Assembly: GCA_026627385.1 (NCBI GenBank)
Contig: JAPNUR010000030.1
Location: forward strand, 1 to 36,504
From: Bacillota bacterium
GTDB lineage: Bacteria > Bacillota > Sulfobacillia > Sulfobacillales > Sulfobacillaceae
Direction of reading: 5' to 3'
Length of the DNA stretch: 36,504 bases
This document shows positions 1-7,876 of the stretch, piece after piece; position 1 is the stretch's first letter; the number at the start of each line of letters is the position of its first letter. The notes beneath the pieces are model-generated. The model saw only the letters and a list, made by a program, of their open reading frames with translations. It was not told the origin of the DNA and did no database searches. The position numbers were made by a program, and so were the translations under genes.

Positions 1-86
1 GCCTTAACCTCGCGGAAGACCTCAAGAGTCCGCCGGAGGTCCGGGTCCGGTTCGATCACGATGGTTACGGTTCGCTGGATGTCCAT
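1..86 (-). CDS. tnpB: TnpB (IS200/IS605 OrfB) N-terminus, runs off window
   Basis: Reading leftward from an ATG at 86, the frame is open to the window edge (28 codons). It starts MDIQRTVTIVIEPDP and continues with LRRTLEVFRE. This is the usual N-terminal strand and helix of TnpB, the RNA-guided RuvC-type nuclease carried by IS200/IS605 elements. Only the N-terminus is visible, so the nuclease domain cannot be judged. No good Shine-Dalgarno site precedes the ATG, which is common for TnpB. A promoter-like sequence and an IS-end-like hairpin lie just upstream. The family call is by pattern; no search was possible. Confidence 0.6.
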   Translation of the reverse strand, partial: MDIQRTVTIVIEPDPDLRRTLEVFREVK

Positions 87-95
87 CACGTATTC

Positions 96-124
96 AACAT
101 AGCACATGGTGCTGGGAAAAGCAA
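96..124 (-). promoter_or_regulatory. Candidate promoter for the left-edge tnpB
   Basis: On the minus strand TTGCTT (124-119) and TATGTT (101-96) are separated by 17 bases and lie just upstream of the tnpB ATG at 86. The tnpA relic of the middle IS element has a similar TTGCTC...TATGGT pair. The match to sigma-A consensus is moderate. Confidence 0.4.
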
Positions 125-134
125 TCCAAAAGGA

Positions 135-182
135 GGGAGCGGCGCCTCCTCCCCACGGCTAAAACCGGGGGCTCCCGGCGCC
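135..182 (-). repeat. IS200/IS605 end-like hairpin
   Basis: GGCGCC at 141-146 and 177-182 flank CCCC...GGGG arms around ACGGCTAAAACC. GGGAGC (135-140) can alternatively pair with GCTCCC (171-176). The core CCCCACGGCTAAAACCGGGG is nearly the same as the hairpin that ends the middle element (14696-14716), in the same orientation. There the hairpin follows tnpB; here it precedes a tnpB start. It could be a left end, or the right end left behind by another copy. The decayed MFS gene begins immediately after it. Confidence 0.55.
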
Positions 183-183
183 A

Positions 184-721
184 CAGGATTTGGTGGTTTA
201 CGCGCGAACCGCTCTCCACGGATCATCCAAGATTTATGGGTTGCTCGAAGTCTCCTTGTTATGCGGGGCGATTTTGGGCAGTTTCGCCGCTGGACGGTAT
301 TCGTCGCACCTAAGGCTGTGGCAGTGGCTAGGTATCGCCTTCGTTGGCAGCGGGGGCGCGCTCGTGGGGCTCGGCGTTCTCGTCAATGGGGCCTCACGGC
401 GAAGGGGTTTTTGGTCGTATTCTCCGGCGTCCTAGCTCTTCTGAACATTCCCTTCATGACCTCCCTGGAGTTGTTGGCGCCGGACAACATGAGAGGGCGA
501 GTTGTTCAAACCGCGTTGCTTCTTATGACCGATATTACCTCCCCGATGGGGTAATTGCCGGCGGCTGGATCATGACCCACGTTGGCGTGCGTTCCGTTCT
601 GATGGGAATGGGGATGATCCTGATGGCTTTCGCTGCGATCGGCATGCAAATGCGTGTCTTCAAACAAGGCGCAGAACTGGAGGCTGGGTTTAAGAGGCCC
701 GGCTGCGATGCAGAAGCATAA
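184..721 (+). pseudogene. MFS transporter, C-terminal half, frameshifted
   Basis: Three frames read in succession give a typical MFS C-terminal half. The first (from about 190) includes YGLLEVSLLCGAILGSFAAG. The second (from about 400) includes FSGVLALLNIPFMTSLELLA. The third (from about 545 to the TAA at 719-721) includes VGVRSVLMGMGMILMAFAA. At least two single-base frameshifts, near 390-400 and 545, are needed. The N-terminal half is missing, and the homology starts directly at the IS-end-like hairpin, so an insertion or deletion probably removed it. Substrate unknown; it cannot make a working transporter. Confidence 0.7.
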
Positions 722-765
722 CGAAATTTGTCTAGTAAAAACTTGGCCTGGGAGGAGCACTTGCG

Positions 766-876
766 ATGGGGGACCCGTCTTTCCGTCTTCAGCATCTCAA
801 GAACGCCTGGCGTTGTGATTGCTGCGCAGGGTTGTTACTGGACAAGACCCCCAAGGGTATTCAGGTTGACAGTTAA
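766..876 (+). CDS. Possible 36-aa Cys-containing small protein
   Basis: An ATG at 766 follows a good ribosome site (GGGAGGAGC, about 8 bases away) and opens a 36-codon frame. Its central part, RCDCCAGLLLDKTPKG, carries a C-x-C-C group. The last codons overlap the stop of the convergent K+ channel gene. I do not recognise it. The Cys-rich core loosely recalls half of a small zinc-ribbon protein, but there is no second Cys pair. It may be chance. Confidence 0.2.
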   Translation: MGDPSFRLQHLKNAWRCDCCAGLLLDKTPKGIQVDS

Positions 877-1844
877 CGGCCGGCCGACACGGCGTTTACG
901 CGTAGCTGAACAAGCGTTGAATCGGTGGTTAAGGTGGGATCGTCCGGCAATCCCAAGGAGAACGTGCCGTTTCGCACCAACCCCAAGACAAGGCCGCCCG
1001 CATTGGCTCGCACTTGCGATAGGGGCTTTCCTACCCAGACGTCGGGCACCGGGATTTCTTCCAGAACTACTGATTCGGACGCAAGAATTTGGTGAAGGAC
1101 ATTAAACGCATGGGGGGTTTCCAAGCTTTTCGTGAGAAATTCCCCGAGCAGGTCCTGCGATGCGATCCCTCGAATTCCGACCGCCTCCAGTGCGCCAATC
1201 GCCGTTTTGGAATGCGTCACCGCCAAAATGATGTCCTTGGGCACCAATTGCTGCGCCTCAAGCGCTGTCATCACCACGTCACCATCACTGTTGCCGACAA
1301 CCACAATTTTTTGCGCCGCATCGAGGCTAGCCTTCGCCAAAACGTGGGGATTGGTCGGATCGCCGGCAATAAACTGCATCTGGGGATGATCAGGGATTTG
1401 CCCGCGGTCTACATCGGCCACCAACACGACCGCCGAATGTGCGGCCAAAAGCTCCGGCAATAGATGGGGAATTAACGGAGTATACCCTAAAATGACTAAA
1501 TGATCCGTCATATTTGACGTCGTGTGCACGCCAAACAACCTCCCAATATGAAGTGAGGTAGCAGCGGCTGCCCAGTTGGCAAACACCGCTCCTACCAACG
1601 GAATGACAACGATCATCGTGCCAATGGCCACGACACGGCCCACCGGATCTTTCGGCACCACGTCGCCGTAACCTACCGTCGTCACGGTGACAATCGCCCA
1701 GTAAATACCGGTAAACCATGACACGTGTTGGGTCAAGGCAAACAATGTTGCCCCCACGAGTGTACCAATTCCTGCCAGCGTCGTGTACAACCACGCTTGG
1801 TTGGTTCGGACTTTCGTTAAGAGTCGGTTAACCAGCCATAACAT
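873..1844 (-). CDS. Two-TM potassium channel with RCK (TrkA-N) domain
   Basis: The 323-residue product is a Kch/MthK-type K+ channel. A first membrane helix (about 20-38) and a second (about 69-90) flank a pore loop with the selectivity filter TVGYGD at residues 56-61. A RCK/TrkA-N Rossmann domain follows from about residue 112 (DHLVILGYTPLIP), then a TrkA-C-like end from about 245. RCK domains in this family gate the pore by binding Ca2+, nucleotides or other ligands; the ligand cannot be read here. The first Rossmann glycine loop is reduced to GYTPLI, as in several Kch proteins. The ATG at 1844 follows AAGGTGAGG. It is a single gene, convergent with whatever lies at 766-876. Confidence 0.9.
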   Translation of the reverse strand: MLWLVNRLLTKVRTNQAWLYTTLAGIGTLVGATLFALTQHVSWFTGIYWAIVTVTTVGYGDVVPKDPVGRVVAIGTMIVVIPLVGAVFANWAAAATSLHIGRLFGVHTTSNMTDHLVILGYTPLIPHLLPELLAAHSAVVLVADVDRGQIPDHPQMQFIAGDPTNPHVLAKASLDAAQKIVVVGNSDGDVVMTALEAQQLVPKDIILAVTHSKTAIGALEAVGIRGIASQDLLGEFLTKSLETPHAFNVLHQILASESVVLEEIPVPDVWVGKPLSQVRANAGGLVLGLVRNGTFSLGLPDDPTLTTDSTLVQLRVNAVSAGR

Positions 1845-2335
1845 GACGACAAAACCTCACCTTAGAATATACTGATCCGCCACCGGATCTGATGTCCCCA
1901 AACCGTCCTTTCGCCGATTTCATTATGTGACGCCCAGGCGCCAGTCGGTCAGCGCCTAGTCCCCACTTGCAGCCAGTTAACCGCCCTACGGCATTGAGAC
2001 AGGCATCAGATGAGAATTCTCTACAAACACGCCTTCTGCTACCTGTCTCAATGTCGGTACGACGAGAGGTTGCCATGGGCCATCGCCGTCTTGGCCCTTT
2101 TAATCCCATTTTAGCGGCTCTGGATGCTTCGGGAGATCCGCCCACCAGGTCAGAAGCTCATGAGTCCGTCCGCGAGTCCGCTTCACGTAAATAGCCACTG
2201 CCCACAGTGTACCAGAAGGATACTTTCCTTCCACCGCATCCCCCCTTAAGCCTAGCCCTTTTCTCATGATACCGCATCTGCTACAACAAAAAGTAGCGGT
2301 GCCGGGTCGATGAGTCGCAGAACTAGGGGGGCCGA
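1845..2335. other. Long intergenic region between K+ channel and msrB
   Basis: About 490 bases without a convincing coding frame. The short frames present have no ribosome site and no recognisable sequence. The notable content is the inverted repeat plus terminator at 1992-2101, listed separately. The msrB ribosome site AGGGGGG lies at the right end. Confidence 0.6.
1992..2101 (+). ncRNA. Candidate structured RNA with intrinsic terminator
   Basis: CATTGAGACAGG (1992-2003) is perfectly complementary to CCTGTCTCAATG (2042-2053). After a 3x3 internal loop the helix continues with CAGA (2007-2010) and TCTG (2035-2038). Inside lies the palindrome GAGAATTCTC (2012-2021). About 24 bases further, GGGCCA (2077-2082) pairs with TGGCCC (2092-2097), followed by TTTT (2098-2101), as in a rho-independent terminator. 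No plus-strand gene lies directly upstream that would need this terminator. It could be a small RNA, a leader element for msrB (ATG 240 bases downstream), or a relic of a palindromic mobile element. No known riboswitch consensus was recognised. Confidence 0.35.
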
Positions 2336-2338
2336 GTG

Positions 2339-2788
2339 ATGGACAAATCCGAACGCCTCAAGGCGTTATCGCCGTTGCAGTATCAGGTCACGCAACTCAA
2401 TGGTACCGAACCTCCTTTTAGAAACGAATATTGGGACAACCGCCGGGAAGGTATTTATGTCGATATCGTATCGGGTGAGCCACTGTTTTCGTCGCGGGAC
2501 CAATTCGATGCCGGGTGTGGATGGCCCAGCTTTACCAAACCTTTAACCCCTGAGGCCGTATACGAACGCTGGGATTTTAGTCACGGGATGTCGCGGATCG
2601 AGGTTAGAAGCCGCGGAGCCGATTCCCATTTAGGCCATGTCTTTCCTGATGGGCCTAAGGAGGCTGGAGGGCTTCGCTATTGCATCAATTCAGCAGCTCT
2701 CCGCTTCATTCCCAAAGAGCGTTTGGCTGAGGAAGGGTATGAAGCCTACGTCTCGCTGTTTGTAGACCCGGGAGAACCCACTCTCTGA
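2339..2788 (+). CDS. msrB: Peptide-methionine (R)-S-oxide reductase
   Basis: MsrB reduces methionine-R-sulfoxide in proteins using thioredoxin. The 149-residue protein spans the whole SelR domain. It has GCGWPSF (Cys 60), the substrate region [16 protein letters not shown], and the catalytic RYCINSAAL (Cys 115). The paired CxxC zinc sites of some MsrB proteins are absent, as in many bacterial forms. The ATG at 2339 is 7 bases after AGGGGGG; a GTG one codon earlier is too close to it. It stands alone, with no msrA beside it. A thioredoxin reductase gene lies elsewhere in the window. A structured element upstream (1992-2101) could affect expression. Confidence 0.93.
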   Translation: MDKSERLKALSPLQYQVTQLNGTEPPFRNEYWDNRREGIYVDIVSGEPLFSSRDQFDAGCGWPSFTKPLTPEAVYERWDFSHGMSRIEVRSRGADSHLGHVFPDGPKEAGGLRYCINSAALRFIPKERLAEEGYEAYVSLFVDPGEPTL

Positions 2789-2912
2789 TATCCTGGGGTC
2801 ACCCGTGTTGTTGCGAGGGATGCTCTTCAATCGCATGGGCACCAAGTTCGGTCTATGCGGACACTGACCTCAACTCCGCATAGGTCGTGACGTTTTTGCT
2901 CACACTTATGCT

Positions 2913-4025
2913 ATGATGCACGCTATCGCAGCGCTGTGGCTCTGGCTTGTCATGACCTTGGCCGCTACGCCAAATCCACAACTTACCCAAGGGACGCGCC
3001 AAGAGCTGGCCAAAGCTGCGCTTGCAACGCTTGTACAGCAACAACAAACGTTGATGATTCATCATCAGTTACAGAGCCTCACAGATCTCTACGCACCGAA
3101 CTGGGCAGGTCAAGAGGCCTTAAAGGTCTCACAAGTTCGCTCGCGGTATTTGCACGCATGGGCTCGCCTGCGCCGCGTCGATTGGACTGGGGTTACGGTA
3201 GCTATCCGCACGCCCTCAATCCAATTTTCGGGTCCGAATACCATTCGCTTTTACGCGATTGAGCGCGAACAGTACCACTACCATTACCAAAGCCTTCCCA
3301 ACGTGGCCTTGAGGTTTGGCATTGCGTCCCGCCACCACTTGAGCATTGTCGAGGTGGACCACGCTTGGCGTTTTTCGAGCGATGACTTTACTAATCCTGT
3401 ATTGCCGGACGATGTCGCCGGACGCCAAGTTCCCCAACAAGTGGGTGGTGTGCCTCCCCACTACACCCTGTCTACCAATCGCCGTCACGCCCTTGACTAC
3501 GCAAACACGTACTGCGGCAACGCCCCAGGATGCGGCAATGATGGGCACTATAACCGGGCGTATCGAAATTACAACGGCAACGGCGGCGACTGTACCAATT
3601 GGATTTCCCAAGTGATTTACGCGGGGGGATTTCCCATGACGCCGCTTTGGCGATACGACCACACCACCGATGAAGGCAGCGACGCCTGGGCCAATGCCAA
3701 ACACCTCGCCAGCTTCCTAGAAAATAGCGGCCGTGCAACACTCTTTGCGTCCGGCTCTTACCAAGACGTCACCCGCCCCACCCGCGAGTGGCCGTATGGA
3801 GCGATTGAGACCCTCATCCCCGGCGATCTCATTAGTTACGAAGAACACGGCCGCATTGTGCATACGGCAGTTGTCGTGGGTTACGATCCAAAAGGCGTAG
3901 TATTAACCAATGCGCACACCAACGATCGCTTTCATGTCCCCTGGGATTTTGGGTGGAGCAATCATACAACCTTTTATCTCTGGCACGTCCATTACCCCGA
4001 TAGCAGTCACTCAGCTAAGGCCTGA
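2913..4025 (+). CDS. Secreted amidase-domain protein (Amidase_6 type)
   Basis: The 370-residue protein begins with a hydrophobic signal segment (about residues 2-18, IAALWLWLVMTLAA). A helical, alpha/beta N-terminal part follows to about residue 180. The C-terminal domain (about 190-360) matches the putative amidase domain family seen in Firmicute cell-wall proteins. It has ALDYANTYCG, then GGDCTNWISQVIYAGG with the likely catalytic Cys, then GDLISY and HTAVVVG with the likely His. Family members are NlpC/P60-like cysteine peptidases thought to act on peptidoglycan or peptides. Here an exported role is inferred from the signal segment. The gene overlaps the 3' end of the convergent gene at 4007 by 19 bases. 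The ATG pair at 2913/2916 lacks a strong ribosome site. Confidence 0.75.
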   Translation: MMHAIAALWLWLVMTLAATPNPQLTQGTRQELAKAALATLVQQQQTLMIHHQLQSLTDLYAPNWAGQEALKVSQVRSRYLHAWARLRRVDWTGVTVAIRTPSIQFSGPNTIRFYAIEREQYHYHYQSLPNVALRFGIASRHHLSIVEVDHAWRFSSDDFTNPVLPDDVAGRQVPQQVGGVPPHYTLSTNRRHALDYANTYCGNAPGCGNDGHYNRAYRNYNGNGGDCTNWISQVIYAGGFPMTPLWRYDHTTDEGSDAWANAKHLASFLENSGRATLFASGSYQDVTRPTREWPYGAIETLIPGDLISYEEHGRIVHTAVVVGYDPKGVVLTNAHTNDRFHVPWDFGWSNHTTFYLWHVHYPDSSHSAKA

Positions 4026-4717
4026 CCTAAAGTAAACGATGCCGAGGGGCTCGGCTTCGAGCAGGGGGCCGCACCATAGTCTTCCACGCCGCCTAACAGT
4101 ACCGGAAACTTTGGCGCTCCGTACACTGTAAATTGTACCAAGCTCCCCGGGGGCAGCCGACCTGGGGTCGAATTCCACACCGTATCTCGGGTGATTTTCG
4201 CTTCCAGCTGCCGCCCATGACGCGTCGCGCACGCGGGATTCATATTGGTGGGATTTATCAACGGATCGATGGCCACCCACCGACCCCTCACCCGGAGAAT
4301 CCGCCCATACCCGTTCTCATATTCCAAAATCCCCACCACAACATGGCGATTAACCACCAGATTGACGGCCTGATGGCGCACCGAGATCCCGCTGAAATAC
4401 CGCCATCGCCCCTGCCATATCACCGTTCGAGTGGTGACCGTAAATTTGCTGATCGCCGAGGGCGGCCCCATCACTGGACTAATCCATAAAGCGTCGGCCG
4501 TTTGCTGCACAACGTTGCCGATAATGCTGCGGCCCGCTGTCACCGAGGCCAGCACCTCAGCCCCTATGCGCGCCGGCCGCGGCTCAATCAAGGTCCCGAT
4601 CGGCGGCGGTGGGACGCGCAATCCCTGCACGCGCGCCGCGTAAGCAGGCCCACCCATTGTTCCCCCAAGGCCGATGGCGACAATGGCCATCGCGCCAATG
4701 CCCTGCCGCAACCCCAT
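4007..4717 (-). CDS. Secreted hypothetical protein
   Basis: Not recognised. The chosen start (ATG 4717) follows AAGGTGG by about 6 bases and gives a clean signal peptide: MGLRQGIGAMAIVAIGLGG then a PAYAA cleavage site near residue 28. A GTG at 4786 would add 23 residues before the signal and looks less likely. The mature part of about 208 residues is proline-, valine- and arginine-rich, probably beta-rich, without membrane segments. It has two cysteines (ACATRH and APCSK) that could form a disulfide outside the cell. It is convergent with, and overlaps, the amidase gene by 19 bases, and divergent from the nucleoside hydrolase. Confidence 0.6.
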   Translation of the reverse strand: MGLRQGIGAMAIVAIGLGGTMGGPAYAARVQGLRVPPPPIGTLIEPRPARIGAEVLASVTAGRSIIGNVVQQTADALWISPVMGPPSAISKFTVTTRTVIWQGRWRYFSGISVRHQAVNLVVNRHVVVGILEYENGYGRILRVRGRWVAIDPLINPTNMNPACATRHGRQLEAKITRDTVWNSTPGRLPPGSLVQFTVYGAPKFPVLLGGVEDYGAAPCSKPSPSASFTLGQALAE

Positions 4718-4955
4718 TTTAGCCCACCTTTGCCCCACATCCTTAGCCATGGCCGCTCTCTTGGTAAACGCCGGGCAAGCCTCCACCGTTACGCCCGATT
4801 CCTGCCCATCTCTTTGGTGTTTATTGTAGCAAGACCGACGTGCGGGCTAGCTGAGATTCTGATGAAATACCAGCCGACATTTGTGATAAGATGGCACGAG
4901 AAAATGGATACCACGCTCTAGGTCTAGGGCATGAGAAACGGATGATGATTAAACC

Positions 4956-5906
4956 ATGGACCAGCCTTACCGTCAGCGCATTGTGCTGGATGTCGATACG
5001 GGTATTGATGATGCCTGGGCATTAATTTATGCCCTGCGTTCCCCATGTTTTGAGGTGCTTGGCATTACCACGGTATTTGGGAACGCTGATATCGATACCA
5101 CCACGCGCAACACCCTGATCATGACAGATCTCCTGCAAAGCCCGGTACCGGTGTTTCGGGGCTCGGCAGCACCTTTATGTCGTAGCTGGGATGGCCCTGT
5201 TCCCCGCTATCATGGGTACAACGGATTAGGCGACGCCCCGTTGCCCACCACCGCGCGACAGGCCGAAAGTCTCGAAGCAGTGTCCTTTCTACATCAAGTG
5301 GTGAGGCAATTTCCCCATCAGGTCACCCTCGTCACCTTGGCCCGGTTGACTAATGTGGCGCGCCTCTTGCTCTTCGATCCCGCGACCGTTGGGCTCATTC
5401 GTCGCCTGGTCATCATGGGTGGTGCGGCCTTTGTCCCCGGGAATGTGACGCCTGTGGCCGAAGCGAACATTTGGGGCGATCCAGAAGCCGCCGATCTCGT
5501 CATGCATAGTGGTATTCCCATTACCATGGTAGGGCTTGACGTCACCCACCAAGCCCGTCTCAGTCGTGAAGATCTCAGCCGGTTGGATCCCGCCCTGGCC
5601 TACGCCAGCATCATGCGTGAAGCCACAGAGTTCTATATTCACGCCTACGAGACAGACAATAGCGCCTTTGAAGGCTGGTGCCCGATTCACGATCCGCTCG
5701 CGGTGGCTGTAGCCGAGGACCCTACCCTCGTCACCACTCGCCGTTATCCCGTTCGCGTGGAGAGCCAGGGCCGTTTTACGACAGGCATGACCGTTGTCGA
5801 CGCCCGCAACGCCACGCAGTCGGTAGGAGTCGATGTGGCGGTCAGTCTCGACGCCGAAGAATTTTTGAGGCGTTTTCGCCCGCGCGTAGGGATTCGTTCA
5901 GCCTAG
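4956..5906 (+). CDS. Inosine/uridine-preferring nucleoside hydrolase
   Basis: A 316-residue member of the IUNH superfamily, which cleaves the N-glycosidic bond of ribonucleosides to base plus ribose for salvage. The Ca2+-binding signature DVDTGIDDA is at residues 12-20. TTVFGNAD, the core motif VIMGGAAF, EANIWGDPEAA and the C-terminal IHDPLAVAV (third Asp ligand) are all present. Length is normal. The order of motifs leaves little doubt on family; nucleoside preference cannot be read. The ATG at 4956 has only a weak ribosome site. The gene ends with a 4-base overlap with the convergent TVP38-type gene. Confidence 0.9.
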   Translation: MDQPYRQRIVLDVDTGIDDAWALIYALRSPCFEVLGITTVFGNADIDTTTRNTLIMTDLLQSPVPVFRGSAAPLCRSWDGPVPRYHGYNGLGDAPLPTTARQAESLEAVSFLHQVVRQFPHQVTLVTLARLTNVARLLLFDPATVGLIRRLVIMGGAAFVPGNVTPVAEANIWGDPEAADLVMHSGIPITMVGLDVTHQARLSREDLSRLDPALAYASIMREATEFYIHAYETDNSAFEGWCPIHDPLAVAVAEDPTLVTTRRYPVRVESQGRFTTGMTVVDARNATQSVGVDVAVSLDAEEFLRRFRPRVGIRSA

Positions 5907-6640
5907 GCCTCCAGGTCGTCGGGCGGAGCCAATCGTTTCAAATGCGTGCGGTTGGCCCACAGATAGACACCCCACCCAACGGCAAAGAGCCCAGCCGTTA
6001 AGGCCACTAGCTGACCCCAGTGGGCATGCACAGCGGTGCGATATAAGAGAGCCATTATCACGTTGGTGACAAAGACGCCAACGGCCGTCGTCCAGTAAAA
6101 CCGCAACACGGGCACCTGGCAGGCACCAAATACCATGTTCAAGACGTCAAAGGGGATAAACGAAATCCACCGCAGCAGAATTAATGCCAGGGGATTAAGG
6201 TGTTCTACCGCCTGTACCACACTTTGGACACGCGGATGATCGGACCACCGCTCAAGGATGGGCGGCCCAATCCAACGCCCTAGCAAATAAGAAATAGACG
6301 CCGTCACCATTGATCCTGTCCACACCACGACGAGCCCGCCCGCGGGTCCGTAGAGGGCAAAGGCCACGAGGGTGGGGATTTCCATAGGGAAGACAATCAC
6401 GATACTGTGCACGGCAAGCGCCAGGATGATGAGAAGCGGCCCCCACGGTCCTAAAGCGCCGGCAAAGTTTTGCAGCGCGATCGCGACCAATCTCAGGGCT
6501 TCGCGAATGCCGACGGTGTTGGCTAGGACATTCCAGCCCCACCACCCTAAAGCGACGAGGCCTGCTCCGCCCACCACGATCCAGATCCATTTATGAGTGC
6601 TTACCCAGCGAATGACGCGGCCGATGCCCGTGGGGTTCAT
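5903..6640 (-). CDS. TVP38/TMEM64 (VTT/DedA-like) membrane protein
   Basis: A 245-residue integral membrane protein with about six hydrophobic segments. The central VTT-domain pattern is visible: ALAVHSIVIVFPMEIPTLVAF, then ALYGPAGGLVVVWTGSM, then SYLLGRWIG, then LLRWISFIPFDVLNMVFGA. DedA/TVP38 proteins are implicated in lipid scrambling and undecaprenyl-phosphate recycling; which applies here is unknown. The ATG at 6640 follows GGGGAGGTGG. An extended -10 promoter candidate lies about 50 bases upstream. Convergent with the nucleoside hydrolase, with a 4-base overlap. Confidence 0.8.
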   Translation of the reverse strand: MNPTGIGRVIRWVSTHKWIWIVVGGAGLVALGWWGWNVLANTVGIREALRLVAIALQNFAGALGPWGPLLIILALAVHSIVIVFPMEIPTLVAFALYGPAGGLVVVWTGSMVTASISYLLGRWIGPPILERWSDHPRVQSVVQAVEHLNPLALILLRWISFIPFDVLNMVFGACQVPVLRFYWTTAVGVFVTNVIMALLYRTAVHAHWGQLVALTAGLFAVGWGVYLWANRTHLKRLAPPDDLEA

Positions 6641-6691
6641 TCAAGCCACCTCCCCCCACAACCGATCATTCGCTTGATCCTTAGCCGCCTT

Positions 6692-6700
6692 AGTATACCA
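6692..6700 (-). promoter_or_regulatory. Extended -10 promoter candidate for TVP38-type gene
   Basis: On the minus strand TGG precedes TATACT (6697-6692), an extended -10 pattern, about 52 bases before the ATG at 6640. No clear -35 is present, which is acceptable for extended -10 promoters. Confidence 0.4.
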
Positions 6701-6830
6701 TATGCCGCCAGTGAACGACCCCATGCCCGAAGTTCGCACGAGCGTCGCTGCGAGACTCGCGAATGACCTGCAACGCAGCCATTTATGACACGGTTAATGA
6801 AACCCTTTCATTACCAAAATGCGTCGTAAA

Positions 6831-6857
6831 TCCCGACTTTCAGTTGAAAGTCAGGGA
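6831..6857. repeat. Perfect intergenic hairpin/palindrome
   Basis: GACTTTCA (6835-6842) and TGAAAGTC (6845-6852) are exact inverted copies separated by GT. TCCC (6831-6834) and GGGA (6854-6857) extend the arms after one bulged base. There is no T-run on either side, so it is not an obvious terminator. It lies 55 bases past the end of the YgjP-like gene and could be an mRNA-end hairpin or an operator. Confidence 0.4.
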
Positions 6858-6911
6858 ACGCCTCACACCACGAAAGCACAACATTCGCCGACCTTCCATG
6901 ATGGGCAGTGC

Positions 6912-7625
6912 TTACCAGAGCAAGTCTTCGCCGTATTGTTTGAGCCACTGACGCGCGCTCATGGCGTCAGGATATTGTTGGGTGACGAACTCCCAGAACG
7001 ATGCTTGATGATGCGGATAGCGGCGATGGGCCACTTCGTGAACGATCACGTAGTCAATCACCCATAGCGGCGCTTGGTAAAGCCGCCAATTGAGACCAAC
7101 CGTCCCATCTGGACGACAGTATCCCCATCGCGTCACACCGTTCGCAATAACTAATGCGCGGTATGTCACATTCAAAGAATGGGCCCACAACTGAAGCCGG
7201 GTTCGAAACATGGACGGAGCAGTCGCTTGATACCACTTGATCAGTTCGTGACGCACGTCCTCGGTGCCGTCAGGGACCACAATCTCGACCCTGTCATCGG
7301 TTCGCTCCCCCTCGGGAACCAGGCGCCATCGGTCTCCCAAAACGTACGCCCAGCCCCCTACCCTCAACACCGGTCGGCGCTGCCATACGGCAGCCCGTAC
7401 TTGATGCTGGCGAACAAGCCATGACGCCCGCGATTGGAGAATGCTCACTACGTCAATCGTTATTCCCGGAGGCAAAAACACCGCAATTTCGTGGGGTGCG
7501 GTGACAGCGAGACCGATTCGTCGGCGTCGCGGGGAAACCGCTACCTGATAACGAAAGATGACCCCGTTCAAGGTCAGCAAGCCTTCTGTTACCCGCTGCT
7601 GAGTGGTGGATCTCCGCTCATCCAT
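6912..7625 (-). CDS. YgjP-like (DUF45) metallopeptidase-domain protein
   Basis: A 237-residue protein of the YgjP/DUF45 family, small zincin-like proteins of poorly known function. It has SPRRRRIGLAV near the start, NGVTRWGYCRPDG before the active site, and the zinc motif HEVAH at residues 196-200. A third His (about 206, in PHHQASFWEFV) follows. The ATG at 7625 overlaps the TGA of the upstream small membrane-protein gene (TGATG), so translation is probably coupled and the start is well supported. A hairpin lies downstream at 6831-6857. The substrate is unknown; some relatives sit near restriction genes, but none is visible here. Confidence 0.8.
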   Translation of the reverse strand: MDERRSTTQQRVTEGLLTLNGVIFRYQVAVSPRRRRIGLAVTAPHEIAVFLPPGITIDVVSILQSRASWLVRQHQVRAAVWQRRPVLRVGGWAYVLGDRWRLVPEGERTDDRVEIVVPDGTEDVRHELIKWYQATAPSMFRTRLQLWAHSLNVTYRALVIANGVTRWGYCRPDGTVGLNWRLYQAPLWVIDYVIVHEVAHRRYPHHQASFWEFVTQQYPDAMSARQWLKQYGEDLLW

Positions 7626-7876
7626 CAGCGGCGGGAGTCGATATCGTGCCGCCGCGCACGGTAGGCGGCCCAACACGCCACTGCGGTCACCGCCAGCGCC
7701 ACTCCCTGACCTGAAAGCGCTAACGCCGGCGATACCTTGCCTTGCACACCGACCCACAACAAACCGTACGCCAAAAGCATCATGACCAAAGTGGTCACCG
7801 CGGCGAGCCAAAACCATCGTAAACTGCGACGGCTCCAGGGCGCCGGGTTGGACAACAACCGCTTCAGACCGTTCAC
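7625..7876 (-). CDS. Small two-TM membrane protein
   Basis: An 83-residue protein with two hydrophobic helices (about residues 21-44 and 52-72) and basic ends. I recognise no family. The GTG start at 7876 is preceded by GGAAGCGAGG. Its stop overlaps the start of the YgjP-like gene by one base, so the two form a two-gene operon. The pairing suggests it may anchor or accompany the YgjP-like protein, but this is inference from position only. Confidence 0.6.
   Translation of the reverse strand: MNGLKRLLSNPAPWSRRSLRWFWLAAVTTLVMMLLAYGLLWVGVQGKVSPALALSGQGVALAVTAVACWAAYRARRHDIDSRR

Noticed and set aside
1828-2145. A minus-strand frame of 105 codons upstream of the K+ channel gene.
   Set aside because: No ribosome site, low-complexity Arg-rich translation, and it crosses the structured inverted repeat.
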